Source: a virus
Direction: 5' to 3' (one strand)
Virus record (IMG/VR): IMGVR_UViG_3300010392_001242
Coordinates: 1-43,327 of that record
Length of the DNA stretch: 43,327 bases
Under the pieces are notes generated by a model that was given only the letters and a program-made list of their open reading frames with translations, did no database searches and had not been told where the DNA came from. The translations under genes and the position numbers were made by a program. Each line of letters opens with the position of its first letter. Position 1 is the stretch's first letter. This document shows, piece by piece, positions 1-6,319 of this stretch.

Positions 1-144
1 ACACCCAGGCATTACCGTACACCCTGGCATCACCGAACACCTCGGCATTACCGTACACCCTGGCATTACCGTACACCCTGGCATCACCGAACACCCAGGC
101 ATTACCGAACACCTCGGCATTACCGTACACCCAGGCATCACCGG
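1..144. repeat. eight tandem 18-bp coding repeats
   Basis: Eight in-frame copies of an 18-base unit (ACACCCAGGCATTACCGT and variants) follow each other without gaps. On the minus strand each unit encodes six residues, G-N/D-A-x-V-Y/F. Variation is confined mostly to three positions in the unit. Copy number can change by slippage or recombination without frame loss because the unit is a multiple of three. Confidence 0.95.
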
Positions 145-289
145 ACACGGCTAGATTTCCTTCTTTTTCAACCCATCCGCCAGTTTCTCCTTCTGATATA
201 GAGCCAAAAGAGATCAGCGCTTTAATCCTATGAAGAGTTTTGCCGAAGCGGATTTTTGTTTCTGAGGTAAGTTCAAATTTCTTATTCAT
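1..289 (-). CDS. GNA-repeat beta-roll phage protein, 3' end outside the window
   Basis: Read leftwards this gives a start MNKKFELTSETKIRFGKTLH, then a conserved RIKALISFG and a GGWVE block, followed by hexapeptide repeats of the form G-N/D-A-x-V-Y/F. This family is common in the early regions of phages of enteric and related bacteria and has no settled function; the repeats predict a left-handed beta-helix like hexapeptide acyltransferases. The ATG at 289-287 is preceded by GGAGTGAG. The reading frame is open to the window edge, so the length is unknown. It probably forms part of the PL transcript with the next gene, only 3 bases upstream. Confidence 0.85.
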   Translation of the reverse strand, partial: MNKKFELTSETKIRFGKTLHRIKALISFGSISEGETGGWVEKEGNLAVSGDAWVYGNAEVFGNAWVFGDARVYGNARVYGNAEVFGDARVYGNAWV

Positions 290-292
290 TTC

Positions 293-607
293 TCACTCCC
301 TGAAGTAGTCAGTTATTTTGTTGGTGCCGTTAACTTCATCTTCGATAACGCGCTCGCGAATGGCTTTTTTGTAGAGGGATATAAAACGGCCTTGGGCTTC
401 TACGGGATCAAACTTGAGGAAGTGGCAGACGCTTTGCATTTCTCCGCCTTCGCCCATTTCGTCGCTGATCTTGTCCCAGATAACGCTGTCCATTTCGGCA
501 AGAAAGGAATCGACCCTGCCGGTAGTTAAAAGCTCTGCCTCAAGCTTTAAAGACAGCTCTTCAACATGCTCTTCGAAACTGATTTCTCTTAGTGGCATTC
601 CCATCAT
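293..607 (-). CDS. small acidic early protein, first gene of the PL operon
   Basis: Encodes 104 residues beginning MMGMPLREISFEEHVEELS, acidic and predicted mostly helical, with no recognised domain. The start follows AGGTAAGC, a usable ribosome binding site, 27 bases downstream of the likely PL start point. As the first gene behind PL it sits where lambda carries N, but it has no arginine-rich N-like motif and I do not call it an antiterminator. It could be any early phage function. Confidence 0.7.
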   Translation of the reverse strand: MMGMPLREISFEEHVEELSLKLEAELLTTGRVDSFLAEMDSVIWDKISDEMGEGGEMQSVCHFLKFDPVEAQGRFISLYKKAIRERVIEDEVNGTNKITDYFRE

Positions 608-640
608 TGCTTACCTGCATTTGCGTTGTTGATGTGAATA

Positions 641-682
641 AGTATACCTGTATGGTATACATTGTCAATACCAGATTGGTAT
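641..682 (-). promoter_or_regulatory. leftward early promoter PL with two repressor operators (OL)
   Basis: On the minus strand TTGACA (668-663) and TATACT (646-641) are separated by 16 bp, a strong sigma70 promoter. Two inverted repeats overlay it: ATACC-TGTAT-GGTAT (644-658, flanked to give a perfect GTATACC/GGTATAC pair) and ATACC-AGATT-GGTAT (668-682). Their starts are 24 bp apart. The same half-sites and the same 24-bp step occur at the repressor/cro boundary (3652 and 3676), so these are probably the sites at which one repressor silences both early operons. Confidence 0.85.
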
Positions 683-776
683 ATATGGCAAATTTATTTC
701 TGCTTAATTAATTCAGCTCTATTGCAAAGCCTGGTTTAGCCGGTATGGTTTGGGGTTTTAAAAGGCAGGGATGAAC

Positions 777-1205
777 ATGAAAAAGTTTATTGCGTTGTGG
801 GTTGTGTGTTCCGCTGTTTTGGCCGAGCCATCGACCGGTGAACTAAAAGCAATCATGGATAATGTGTCATCTGACTACGCGGAGTGCGCTGCGTATTTCG
901 GGATCACTAGTGTTGGTGTAGAGAGGTCTGGAGAAAAAGAGCTTGCTGACAAATACAGGGGTATATCGACTTCAGCCTTAACATACGCTATTGAATCAGC
1001 AAAAGCCGGAAGAACTGAAGACATGGCAATGAAGGTGACTGAGGCCAGAGTAAAGATGGCATCTGAGCAAATGATGACGGATATAGGTCGAGACTTCAGT
1101 AACCTTTCAATCCTGTTAAGTAAATACCGATTGCATTGCAAAAAAGCGATGAAAAGCCCTGAATACGTATTCAGCAAATGGGAGCGAAAACAAAAAGGGG
1201 AGTAG
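777..1205 (+). CDS. secreted or periplasmic hypothetical protein
   Basis: Encodes about 142 residues with an N-terminal signal peptide: MKKFIALWVVCSAVLA, positively charged start, hydrophobic core, and an A-x-A-type cleavage site before EPS. The mature part is helical with two cysteines and no domain I recognise. I chose the ATG at 777 because AGGG at 767-770 lies at good spacing; the ATG at 771 sits inside that site. It runs opposite to the flanking leftward genes and pairs with the CsrA-like gene, which suggests a lysogenic-conversion (moron) transcript. Confidence 0.7.
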   Translation: MKKFIALWVVCSAVLAEPSTGELKAIMDNVSSDYAECAAYFGITSVGVERSGEKELADKYRGISTSALTYAIESAKAGRTEDMAMKVTEARVKMASEQMMTDIGRDFSNLSILLSKYRLHCKKAMKSPEYVFSKWERKQKGE

Positions 1206-1206
1206 C

Positions 1207-1362
1207 ATGCTCATACTCACGGTCAAGGACGGCCATTCAATCCGCATTAACGATATACAAATAACGGTCTATTCCCAAGTAGAAGATATAGAAGGGGAGA
1301 GACTACCTAATACGGTAGAGCTGGAGATAGATTTAGAGTGTGAGGTGGTTAGGGTGGAGTAG
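1207..1362 (+). CDS. CsrA/RsmA-like small protein
   Basis: A 51-residue ORF preceded by AGGGGAG, starting two bases after the previous stop. It begins MLILT, the hallmark start of CsrA, followed by G-x-S-I-x-I-x-D-I-Q-I-T-V, matching the CsrA pattern of strands beta1 and beta2 in order and spacing, then a V-E-L-E-I strand and a final V-V-R-V. CsrA dimers bind GGA motifs in mRNA leaders and control translation. The middle is shorter and more divergent than chromosomal CsrA (about 61 residues), and the usual R-E-E-I ending is replaced. The assignment rests on motif resemblance only. Confidence 0.6.
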   Translation: MLILTVKDGHSIRINDIQITVYSQVEDIEGERLPNTVELEIDLECEVVRVE

Positions 1363-1381
1363 GGTATCCGGCCGGATACCC
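1362..1381. terminator. perfect 20-bp palindrome between convergent genes
   Basis: GGGTATCCGG/CCGGATACCC is a perfect palindrome overlapping the stop codon of the CsrA-like gene and lying before the end of the leftward gene. RNA from either strand would form an 8-bp stem with a GGCC loop. There is no T-run on the plus strand, so intrinsic termination is likely weak; a processing or stability element is the alternative. Confidence 0.5.
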
Positions 1382-1405
1382 GAAACGGTTCTAAGTTATA
1401 ACTAT

Positions 1406-1942
1406 TTATTCGCTGTCTGGATAGTAATTGCGATCTGGGTATTCGCAGTGCCTATTGGTTTTGTACGCCAGCTGTTCTAGAAATAATGACCAGGCTCTAA
1501 AGTGCTCTTCTGGTCTGATCGGTTTAGACAAGGCTTCCAGTACGTCTCTGTATGCGTGGTCAGAAAGGGATATTGGGTTTTCTACCTTTTCGTTTGACCC
1601 ATTGTTGCCATGGAGAACGGAATTTTCAATAACACTTAAGCCTATATCAAAGGCAATCACCGCGTTTGTCTTGAATTTGGCCAAAGGGTGGTCGCCAGTA
1701 TAAAACCTGGTGGCAATTGGTGATATGTTGACGAACCAAAGGATAAACCACGCAGCTTTCTTAAATGAGCTTGCGTCATCTTCTCCATATTCGTATGGGA
1801 TGTCGTGTCTACAATTGGTTATTACATCCCATAGCTTGTCTGTATGAATTTCTGCTGCTGGCAAAGAAGAGCTTTCGGAAAAAGCGTCAATGTGTTCAAG
1901 GATATTCTTTATGTCGTCAAATGGGCTTTTATTAAAAATCAT
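1406..1942 (-). CDS. hypothetical protein
   Basis: Encodes 178 residues starting MIFNKSPFDDIKNILEHIDA. One hydrophobic stretch near residues 64-80 (WFILWFVNISPIATRF) could be buried or membrane-associated. I recognise no family. It sits leftward between the early operon and the immunity genes, a region where temperate phages carry accessory genes expressed in lysogens. A terminator for the gene upstream ends just before its start, so it may have its own promoter within the short AT-rich leader. Confidence 0.6.
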   Translation of the reverse strand: MIFNKSPFDDIKNILEHIDAFSESSSLPAAEIHTDKLWDVITNCRHDIPYEYGEDDASSFKKAAWFILWFVNISPIATRFYTGDHPLAKFKTNAVIAFDIGLSVIENSVLHGNNGSNEKVENPISLSDHAYRDVLEALSKPIRPEEHFRAWSLFLEQLAYKTNRHCEYPDRNYYPDSE

Positions 1943-1955
1943 TTTTTTATCGCAT

Positions 1956-1986
1956 AAAAAAGCCCCATTAATAGATCTTATGGGGC
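1956..1986 (-). terminator. intrinsic terminator
   Basis: On the minus strand GCCCCAT (from 1986) pairs with ATGGGGC (to 1962) around an 11-base loop and is followed by six Ts (1961-1956). It ends the transcript of the 2018-2245 gene. Confidence 0.8.
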
Positions 1987-2017
1987 CTTCTGGGTCCTGG
2001 TTGTATGGGTTGTAGTA

Positions 2018-2245
2018 TTATGCGCTTGTGGCCATAGCCAGGCGTGCAGCGCGGCCGCGAATATCTTGAGAGGATTTTACTTCAATCTCACCGCGGGCAT
2101 TAGGGTTAGCCACTTTATCCGTGCAAACGTGCACATTTTCCATTTTTACAGGTTCGCCATATGTATTAGAGTCAGCTATTGACGCTTCCACTAGATTATA
2201 AAAAACGACTTCAGTGTTGTCGCTATTCACGGCATTTTTCTCCAT
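2018..2245 (-). CDS. small hypothetical protein
   Basis: Encodes 75 residues starting MEKNAVNSDNTEVVFYNLVE, with no recognised domain. It is followed at once by a strong terminator, so it is probably a single-gene transcript. The 277 bases upstream (2246-2522) contain no ORF I can support and presumably hold its promoter; several AT-rich stretches are present but none clearly matches both promoter boxes. Confidence 0.55.
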   Translation of the reverse strand: MEKNAVNSDNTEVVFYNLVEASIADSNTYGEPVKMENVHVCTDKVANPNARGEIEVKSSQDIRGRAARLAMATSA

Positions 2246-2522
2246 TTTAGTTCAGCTACGTTGTGTTCGGGCGCACAAAAACAGCGCGCATAGTACGGAT
2301 GTAATTAGGTGCAATCAAGTATTAAGTGACCTTATAGAACTTTAAGTTACTATTGCAAGCGCAATCGGTCACAAAAATTCAAGTTTTATGCGCGTAAGTA
2401 CAAAATTGCACTCTCAGACAACGAATATTAGCGACTAGATCACATATTTGGTTAGATTTAAGCCAAAACTACTTTTTCGCTCTTCGGTTTGCTGCTATAA
2501 GCGATCAGGCTATTTAACCCTT

Positions 2523-2858
2523 CTATTGTGAGCATTTAAAGACCACTTTCATGTGCTCTAAAGACATTTTATGTTGGTTTTCGTTCATATTCTTACACAG
2601 ATAGCTCATGCACTGGCAGTGGATATTTAGGTCAGGTTCGCCCTCTAGTATCCAGTCTTTGGTGGTATTGAGCTGAAAGGCTAGTTCATGAATGTAGCGG
2701 TCAGGCTGGTTGACAATAATGCGCTCCAGCGTTGTTAAAGATACTCGTAATTGACCGGCTAAGTGTCGCTTGTCTTCGGTGGAAGTGTAGCCATGAATCT
2801 CTAGAAGAAATCTTATTCTTGTTTGTGCGTCCATGCCTGTACGATCAAAATCAGGCAT
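2523..2858 (-). CDS. HTH protein, CI-N-terminus-like
   Basis: Encodes 111 residues. Residues about 10-75 (RIRFLLEIHGYTSTEDKRHL onward to TKDWILEGEPD) show a helical DNA-binding pattern ending in W-I-L-x-G, as in the N-terminal domains of phage CI/Cro-type regulators. The C-terminal third holds four cysteines (two as C-Q-C) and has no peptidase S24 features. Start ATG 2858 has AAGAG eight bases upstream; ATG 2834 is the alternative. It overlaps the zinc-ribbon gene upstream and is probably cotranscribed with it. A lysogenic accessory regulator is the likely role. Confidence 0.6.
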   Translation of the reverse strand: MPDFDRTGMDAQTRIRFLLEIHGYTSTEDKRHLAGQLRVSLTTLERIIVNQPDRYIHELAFQLNTTKDWILEGEPDLNIHCQCMSYLCKNMNENQHKMSLEHMKVVFKCSQ

Positions 2859-3043
2859 TTTTTAGACTCTTTTGTTATAAGTGTTTCTTCCTTACTACTT
2901 TTGCTCTCCATTTGGGAAAAAATCCCATTTCGGTAATATTTACACCCACATTTAACGGGGGTTTCAGGCAGCCACTCACCTAAACAGGTTAGGCAAAAAG
3001 TAGTAGTTTGTAAACATTGGTTGATTTCTAACCAATTTGTCAT
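2813..3043 (-). CDS. small zinc-ribbon-like protein
   Basis: Encodes about 76 residues from ATG 3043 (MTNWLEINQCLQ). Four cysteines, arranged C-L-T-C-L-G-E-W-L-P-E-T-P-V-K-C-G-C, form a plausible zinc ribbon. The C-terminus overlaps the start of the next leftward gene by up to 46 bases, which is more than usual for translational coupling and lowers confidence. A longer start at 3082 exists, but the zinc-ribbon frame is the convincing part. Confidence 0.45.
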   Translation of the reverse strand: MTNWLEINQCLQTTTFCLTCLGEWLPETPVKCGCKYYRNGIFSQMESKSSKEETLITKESKKCLILIVQAWTHKQE

Positions 3044-3114
3044 GTGCTCAATTTGGTTGTAAAAAGCTCTCAATAAAAACAAAGACTATTGGAGAGTCAT
3101 AGGATGTTTTATTA

Positions 3115-3143
3115 TTGTTTGCTGTATGAATATACAGTATATT
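3115..3143 (+). promoter_or_regulatory. LexA-controlled promoter (SOS box)
   Basis: The 20-base site TGCTGTATGAATATACAGTA (3120-3139) matches the LexA consensus at 17 of 20 positions, including the invariant CTGT/ACAG ends. It lies between a -35-like TTGTTT (3115-3120) and a -10-like TATATT (3138-3143) exactly 17 bp apart, so bound LexA would block the promoter. Transcription would start near 3150 and run rightwards into the 62-residue ORF and then antisense through the 3' half of the repressor gene. Confidence 0.85.
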
Positions 3144-3207
3144 TTCCTTTCCAGATTGATAAAAACGAACCAGCAGGGAGAAACCGATCTGGGTGGGAGT
3201 ACAAGGG

Positions 3208-3396
3208 ATGAGCAGAAGGGTGTTTTCTGACCTTGCAGAGTCAGAAAAAAAATTAGTAGTGGAGTTTCTTAGTGCTTTTTCTTCCGCATTGCGCGAAGGA
3301 CGGTCTTTAGAGCCTCAGCATCTTCCTCAGCTATCTCCTGAAATAGCTGGTTTGCTTCTTGATCGGTGCAGTTGTGTTCGTGATCCATCCAGTTGA
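3208..3396 (+). CDS. SOS-induced small protein, candidate antirepressor
   Basis: A 62-residue ORF (start MSRRVFSDLAESEKKLVVEF) beginning about 60 bases downstream of the LexA-controlled promoter. GGGAG at 3195-3199 gives a good ribosome site for ATG 3208; a GTG at 3193 is in frame. Its 3' two-thirds overlap the end of the convergent repressor gene, so the N-terminal part is the section free of antisense constraint. In phage 186 (Tum) and Gifsy phages, LexA-controlled small proteins inactivate repressors that cannot self-cleave; position and control suggest the same job. No sequence similarity to those proteins is claimed. Confidence 0.6.
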   Translation: MSRRVFSDLAESEKKLVVEFLSAFSSALREGRSLEPQHLPQLSPEIAGLLLDRCSCVRDPSS

Positions 3397-3616
3397 CCGG
3401 GACACCAGCGCCTCTCCGATTGGCTGCGGCTTCTATGTCCCTAGCGGACTCGCTAGTAATCAGCCTAGAGTTGTCTTTTGGCCACGCAAGCCACCTTGAG
3501 ACGTTGTTTTTGTCAACGCCCATTTCCTTAGCAAGGTCAGCCTGGGAGCCAAAATACTCTTTCAGTACCAGCTTCAGGTTTTGCTGCCTGATCTCTTCTA
3601 TAGGTTTTAATTCCAT
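3269..3616 (-). CDS. phage repressor without self-cleavage domain
   Basis: From ATG 3616 it encodes 115 residues (MELKPIEEIRQQNLKLVLKE). A classical helix-turn-helix spans residues 21-41: G-S-Q-A-D-L-A-K-E-M-G-V-D-K-N-N-V-S-R-W-L. Upstream in-frame ATGs at 3658, 3673 and 3712 would place the operators inside the gene; ATG 3616 leaves all three upstream. Family repressors such as lambda CI have a C-terminal S24-type domain with Ser/Lys that RecA triggers; here the protein ends after a short acidic-to-basic helix (R-K-K-K-H), so RecA-driven autocleavage is not possible. Confidence 0.8.
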   Translation of the reverse strand: MELKPIEEIRQQNLKLVLKEYFGSQADLAKEMGVDKNNVSRWLAWPKDNSRLITSESARDIEAAANRRGAGVPVNWMDHEHNCTDQEANQLFQEIAEEDAEALKTVLRAMRKKKH

Positions 3617-3635
3617 AGCCGGATTATCCACAGAT

Positions 3636-3693
3636 ATACCGCCCCGGTAATCAGCCATATTGGTATTTGACATGAATACCATATTGGTATACT
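3636..3693. promoter_or_regulatory. right operator OR with three sites and promoter PR
   Basis: Three sites of the ATACC-N5-GGTAT type lie between repressor and cro: ATACC-GCCCC-GGTAA (3636-3650), CAGCC-ATATT-GGTAT (3652-3666) and perfect ATACC-ATATT-GGTAT (3676-3690). PR has TTGACA at 3667-3672 and TATACT at 3688-3693 with a 15-bp spacer; the strongest site covers the spacer and the edge of the -10. The two outer-to-inner steps are 16 and 24 bp. A repressor-maintenance promoter must read leftwards from here, but its boxes are not clear. Confidence 0.85.
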
Positions 3694-3701
3694 TTCTCCC
3701 T

Positions 3702-3914
3702 ATGGACTTCAAATTATATTACAGACAGCTTGATAGAGAGCAACGAAAAGCCTTTGCTAATCGCGCTCAGACTTCAACTCGATACATAGAAAACCACCTT
3801 ATGTTTCGCCGCCGCATACCAAGACCGGACATGCTCGAACGCTTGGCAGCAGCTTCGCAAGGTAAGGTTTCTTATGGGGACTTGGTGACGTTCTTTTACC
3901 AAGAGGCCGCTTAA
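3702..3914 (+). CDS. Cro-like regulator
   Basis: Encodes 70 residues (MDFKLYYRQLDREQRKAFAN), small and basic, with an HTH-like segment (FANRAQTSTRYIENHLMFRR, then R-P-D-M-L-E-R-L-A-A-A-S). Its place directly behind PR and divergent from the repressor is that of cro. The predicted PR start point is within a few bases of the ATG and no ribosome binding site precedes it, so the message is probably leaderless. ORF extension upstream to 3660 runs through the operators and is unlikely to be used. Confidence 0.75.
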   Translation: MDFKLYYRQLDREQRKAFANRAQTSTRYIENHLMFRRRIPRPDMLERLAAASQGKVSYGDLVTFFYQEAA

Positions 3915-3997
3915 AAAGCTCAAGCTGAGTTTGATTGTTTTTCATTTTTCCTCTCGTTGTTCACCACCAGATACAGCGGGGGACAGTAGTAATCATA

Positions 3998-4024
3998 GGC
4001 GGGGTAATCCCTGCCCGTATTTTT
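3998..4024 (+). terminator. terminator downstream of cro (tR1-like)
   Basis: GGCGGGG (3998-4004) pairs with CCCTGCC (4009-4015) around a TAAT loop, with one G-T pair, followed by CGTATTTTT. Position after cro and before the early operon is that of lambda tR1, where early antitermination acts. Confidence 0.7.
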
Positions 4025-4091
4025 AACCAGTGTGAGTTTTGGGTGTTGTTTTTTCATGGGTTCAGTATTGAACAGGAAGGAGAACAAGGAA

Positions 4092-4676
4092 ATGGCAAGA
4101 CAGTTTCATGGGTATACATCCAGCAAGTTAGCCGAAGAAGCATACCGGGTTGCCTGTCAGCGTCACAGGAACGCCCGAATAGACATTGCCGACAAAGCCT
4201 TTGAGTTATACGGCGTCAACATTCTTTCAAGCCTTAGAACGCTGGATATTCCAGAACCCGACAACCCTGAGAGCGGTGAAAGCTGGGAATCTTGCCTGAG
4301 AAAAAAGGCGCGAAAAATCAGCGACTTTGTTGACCCTGAGCGAACCGTTAAGTGGCGTGATGACATTCAGTTTTTTGTTCTGAGGGCTATTGATGGGCTT
4401 TACGGTTACGACTATTGCGGCCAATTAAGACAAACGCACCTACCTATCAAGACAGAAGCTTCCAGCTCATTAAGCCTGATTGAAGCAGCGCAAGAAGACT
4501 TAAAAGAATCAAGCGAATGTGAGGCTGCAACTCTGCAAGTCATTAGCAAGATGAGCAGGGACAGCCTAGTTGAAGCTGCAAAAGAAACGGCTGAAGCGCT
4601 TGAGTCAAAACAGCGGAAGTATGACGCCATTATCAACGCCTTGAACGAACTAGACAAAGAGAGGGTTGCTTCATGA
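4092..4676 (+). CDS. early-region hypothetical protein
   Basis: From ATG 4092 it encodes 194 residues (MARQFHGYTSSKLAEEAYRV); AAGGAG and AAGGA precede the start, which is why the longer start at 4032 is not used. The first 60 residues are helical and basic; the last 70 are acidic and probably coiled coil. It lies first in the operon after the cro terminator, the position of cII in lambda and c1 in P22, but I see no clear CII helix-turn-helix or tetramerisation pattern and leave the function open. Confidence 0.65.
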   Translation: MARQFHGYTSSKLAEEAYRVACQRHRNARIDIADKAFELYGVNILSSLRTLDIPEPDNPESGESWESCLRKKARKISDFVDPERTVKWRDDIQFFVLRAIDGLYGYDYCGQLRQTHLPIKTEASSSLSLIEAAQEDLKESSECEAATLQVISKMSRDSLVEAAKETAEALESKQRKYDAIINALNELDKERVAS

Positions 4677-4880
4677 GTTATACCAGTCGCGTCCTAATCG
4701 CCATGAGAGAAGGTCAGGAATATTCACCTTCTGAAATAGCGACTATTACCAAAATTCAAGAAGACGATGTCGGTAAATCACTCCACCTTCTCTCGAAGGG
4801 GGGGGGTAGTGGAGTGTGTTTCTTTTGATCTATTTAGAAAGAACCGTAAGTACAAGAGCAAACAGAAGTCTTTATTTTAG
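4673..4880 (+). pseudogene. small winged-helix protein interrupted at a G9 tract
   Basis: An ATGA start overlaps the previous stop. As sequenced, the frame reads 51 residues, ending K-G-G-G-S-G-V-C-F-F at 4828. If the run of nine Gs (4798-4806) had eight, the frame would continue to a stop at 4880, giving 68 residues with S-P-S-E-I-A-T-I-T-K, L-H-L-L-S-K-G-G-V-V-E-C-V and a lysine-rich tail, the usual layout of a winged helix (recognition helix then L-x-x-L-x-K-x-G-x-V-E wing). So this is a frameshift by sequencing error, true mutation, or slippage-based on/off switching. Confidence 0.65.
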
Positions 4881-4899
4881 GGGTTAAAAGAATACAACG

Positions 4900-5436
4900 A
4901 TGATTTCATTTAATTCAGAAAAACTGTTTGAAGATTTTCTTGAGAAGAATATCGACTGGCTCAAGGCGGCGATTAGCGCAGACGGAGAGCTTTTTCGGCA
5001 ACCAAGACTTGGAAGCTACGGAGTAGCAGACTTTTTGCTGGTTGCTGTCGAGAGGACTCATATACCTGTATATCACATACATCTCGTGGAGTTAAAGAAT
5101 ACACCGCTTAGCTACAAGCATTTAGGGCAGTGCGCGAGATATAAAAGATTTTTTGAAGAGCTGGAAGATGAAGGGCTTTTTGGAGGCCCTCTGATTTTTA
5201 ACGCATCTCTTATAGGGATGAAGACTTTTCCAACTGATTGCGATCTTTGCTTCCTGGCTCAAGAGATAGATTGGCTTAATGTTTATGAGACCGATATAGA
5301 TCCATCTGAAGGGCTAGACCTTAAGTTAGTTAGCGGCTGGCACAAAAACAATATAGGGGAGGCGGACTATGAAGAGTTTCTATCCCTAGTTTCTCATATG
5401 ATCTCAAATGAGGACACTACTGATGGCGAGAAGTAG
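4900..5436 (+). CDS. PD-(D/E)XK-type nuclease-like protein
   Basis: Encodes 178 residues. A restriction-nuclease-fold pattern is visible: E11 in the first helix, D44 in Y-G-V-A-D-F-L-L-V, E64-L-K66 at the end of the next strand and Q77 in the following helix (H-L-G-Q-C-A-R-Y). This is the typical catalytic set D/E-x-K with a downstream Q. It could process recombination or replication intermediates, or be a defence-type nuclease or a DUF4263-like protein. Its 3' end overlaps the start of the replication gene, so the two are translationally linked. Confidence 0.6.
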   Translation: MISFNSEKLFEDFLEKNIDWLKAAISADGELFRQPRLGSYGVADFLLVAVERTHIPVYHIHLVELKNTPLSYKHLGQCARYKRFFEELEDEGLFGGPLIFNASLIGMKTFPTDCDLCFLAQEIDWLNVYETDIDPSEGLDLKLVSGWHKNNIGEADYEEFLSLVSHMISNEDTTDGEK

Positions 5437-6319
5437 AAACTTGAAGCCCGGTTTTTTTAGCAATGACGGCATGGCTGAGAACGATCCATTGGGACGTCTG
5501 CTATTTCTTGGCTTAACAACATTAGCTGATCATAAGGGTGATATTGAATGGCGACCAAAAAGAATAAAAGTCCAAGTTCTTCCTTATGATGATTGCGACA
5601 TTCAAAAACTCGCGATTAATCTAGATAAATCTGGATTTGTACGGTTCTACTCGGTAGGCGACTCAATTTACTTAAATATTGTTAATTTCGAGAAGCACCA
5701 GAACCCACACAAGAACGAAATAGCAAAAGGAAGCGAAATCCCTGCTTACTCCGGAAATGCTCGCCAAGCTGTTGATTTATCTACACTCACGATTAATCGC
5801 GATAAAAACGGATTAAATCCAGATGACTCTGATAGTGATCCTGCTGATTCCTTTAACCTGATTCCTGATTCCCTTAACCCTAATAAAACAATTGTCCCCA
5901 GCGATGCTGGTGACGGTTCTCGTGAGGAGGATGGCTCCGCTGGTTATCCTGATAACTTCGAATCTCTTTGGAAATCATTCCCGTCTGACCTTGGTTCCAA
6001 GGGTTCAAAAAAACGCGCATTTGACGAGTTTAAAAAACTTAATCCTCCTGATGCATTGATTAACCGAATGTTGTTTGCGGTTACAGATCAGATTGAAAAC
6101 AAGCGCGCCATCAAGGAGGCCGGAGAGTTTTCTGAGAACTTCCCTCATGTCGAGAGGTGGATAAAAAATCGGCGATGGGAGGATGAATTGCAGGATTGCC
6201 CTAAGAAGCCTGCGGGGTTTATTGATCGAGCAACAGATAAAAAATGGGCGCAAGGATTTGTTGAAAAACATTCCGATAAGTCTTGGCGTGAGGGGTTGTA
6301 CGGAGGAGACGGGTTGTGA
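5423..6319 (+). CDS. phage replication initiation (O/DnaD-like) protein
   Basis: From ATG 5423 (GAGG upstream) it encodes 298 residues. The N-terminus (MARSRNLKPGFFSNDGMAEN, then L-G-R-L-L-F-L-G-L-T-T-L-A-D-H-K-G) is the winged-helix domain seen in phage replisome-organiser proteins, followed by a D-I-x-K-L/F-V-R-F-Y wing. A Ser/Pro/Asp-rich linker (about residues 125-175) leads to a helical C-terminal domain (F-E-S-L-W-K-S-F-P) typical of such proteins. A replication origin may lie within the linker-coding part, as in lambda O, but I could not identify iterons. No DnaC- or DnaB-type partner follows. Confidence 0.75.
   Translation: MARSRNLKPGFFSNDGMAENDPLGRLLFLGLTTLADHKGDIEWRPKRIKVQVLPYDDCDIQKLAINLDKSGFVRFYSVGDSIYLNIVNFEKHQNPHKNEIAKGSEIPAYSGNARQAVDLSTLTINRDKNGLNPDDSDSDPADSFNLIPDSLNPNKTIVPSDAGDGSREEDGSAGYPDNFESLWKSFPSDLGSKGSKKRAFDEFKKLNPPDALINRMLFAVTDQIENKRAIKEAGEFSENFPHVERWIKNRRWEDELQDCPKKPAGFIDRATDKKWAQGFVEKHSDKSWREGLYGGDGL

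Noticed and set aside
1-144. CRISPR-like short tandem repeats
   Set aside because: The units are contiguous with no spacers and form an in-frame hexapeptide repeat within a coding sequence.
3617-3712. Longer repressor starts at 3658, 3673 or 3712
   Set aside because: They would put the operator sites inside the coding sequence and have no better ribosome sites; the HTH lies downstream of 3616 in all cases. Leaderless use of 3658 cannot be fully excluded.
3935-4204. Rightward 89-residue ORF after cro
   Set aside because: It runs through the cro terminator and overlaps in a wrong frame the gene at 4092, which has a strong ribosome site.
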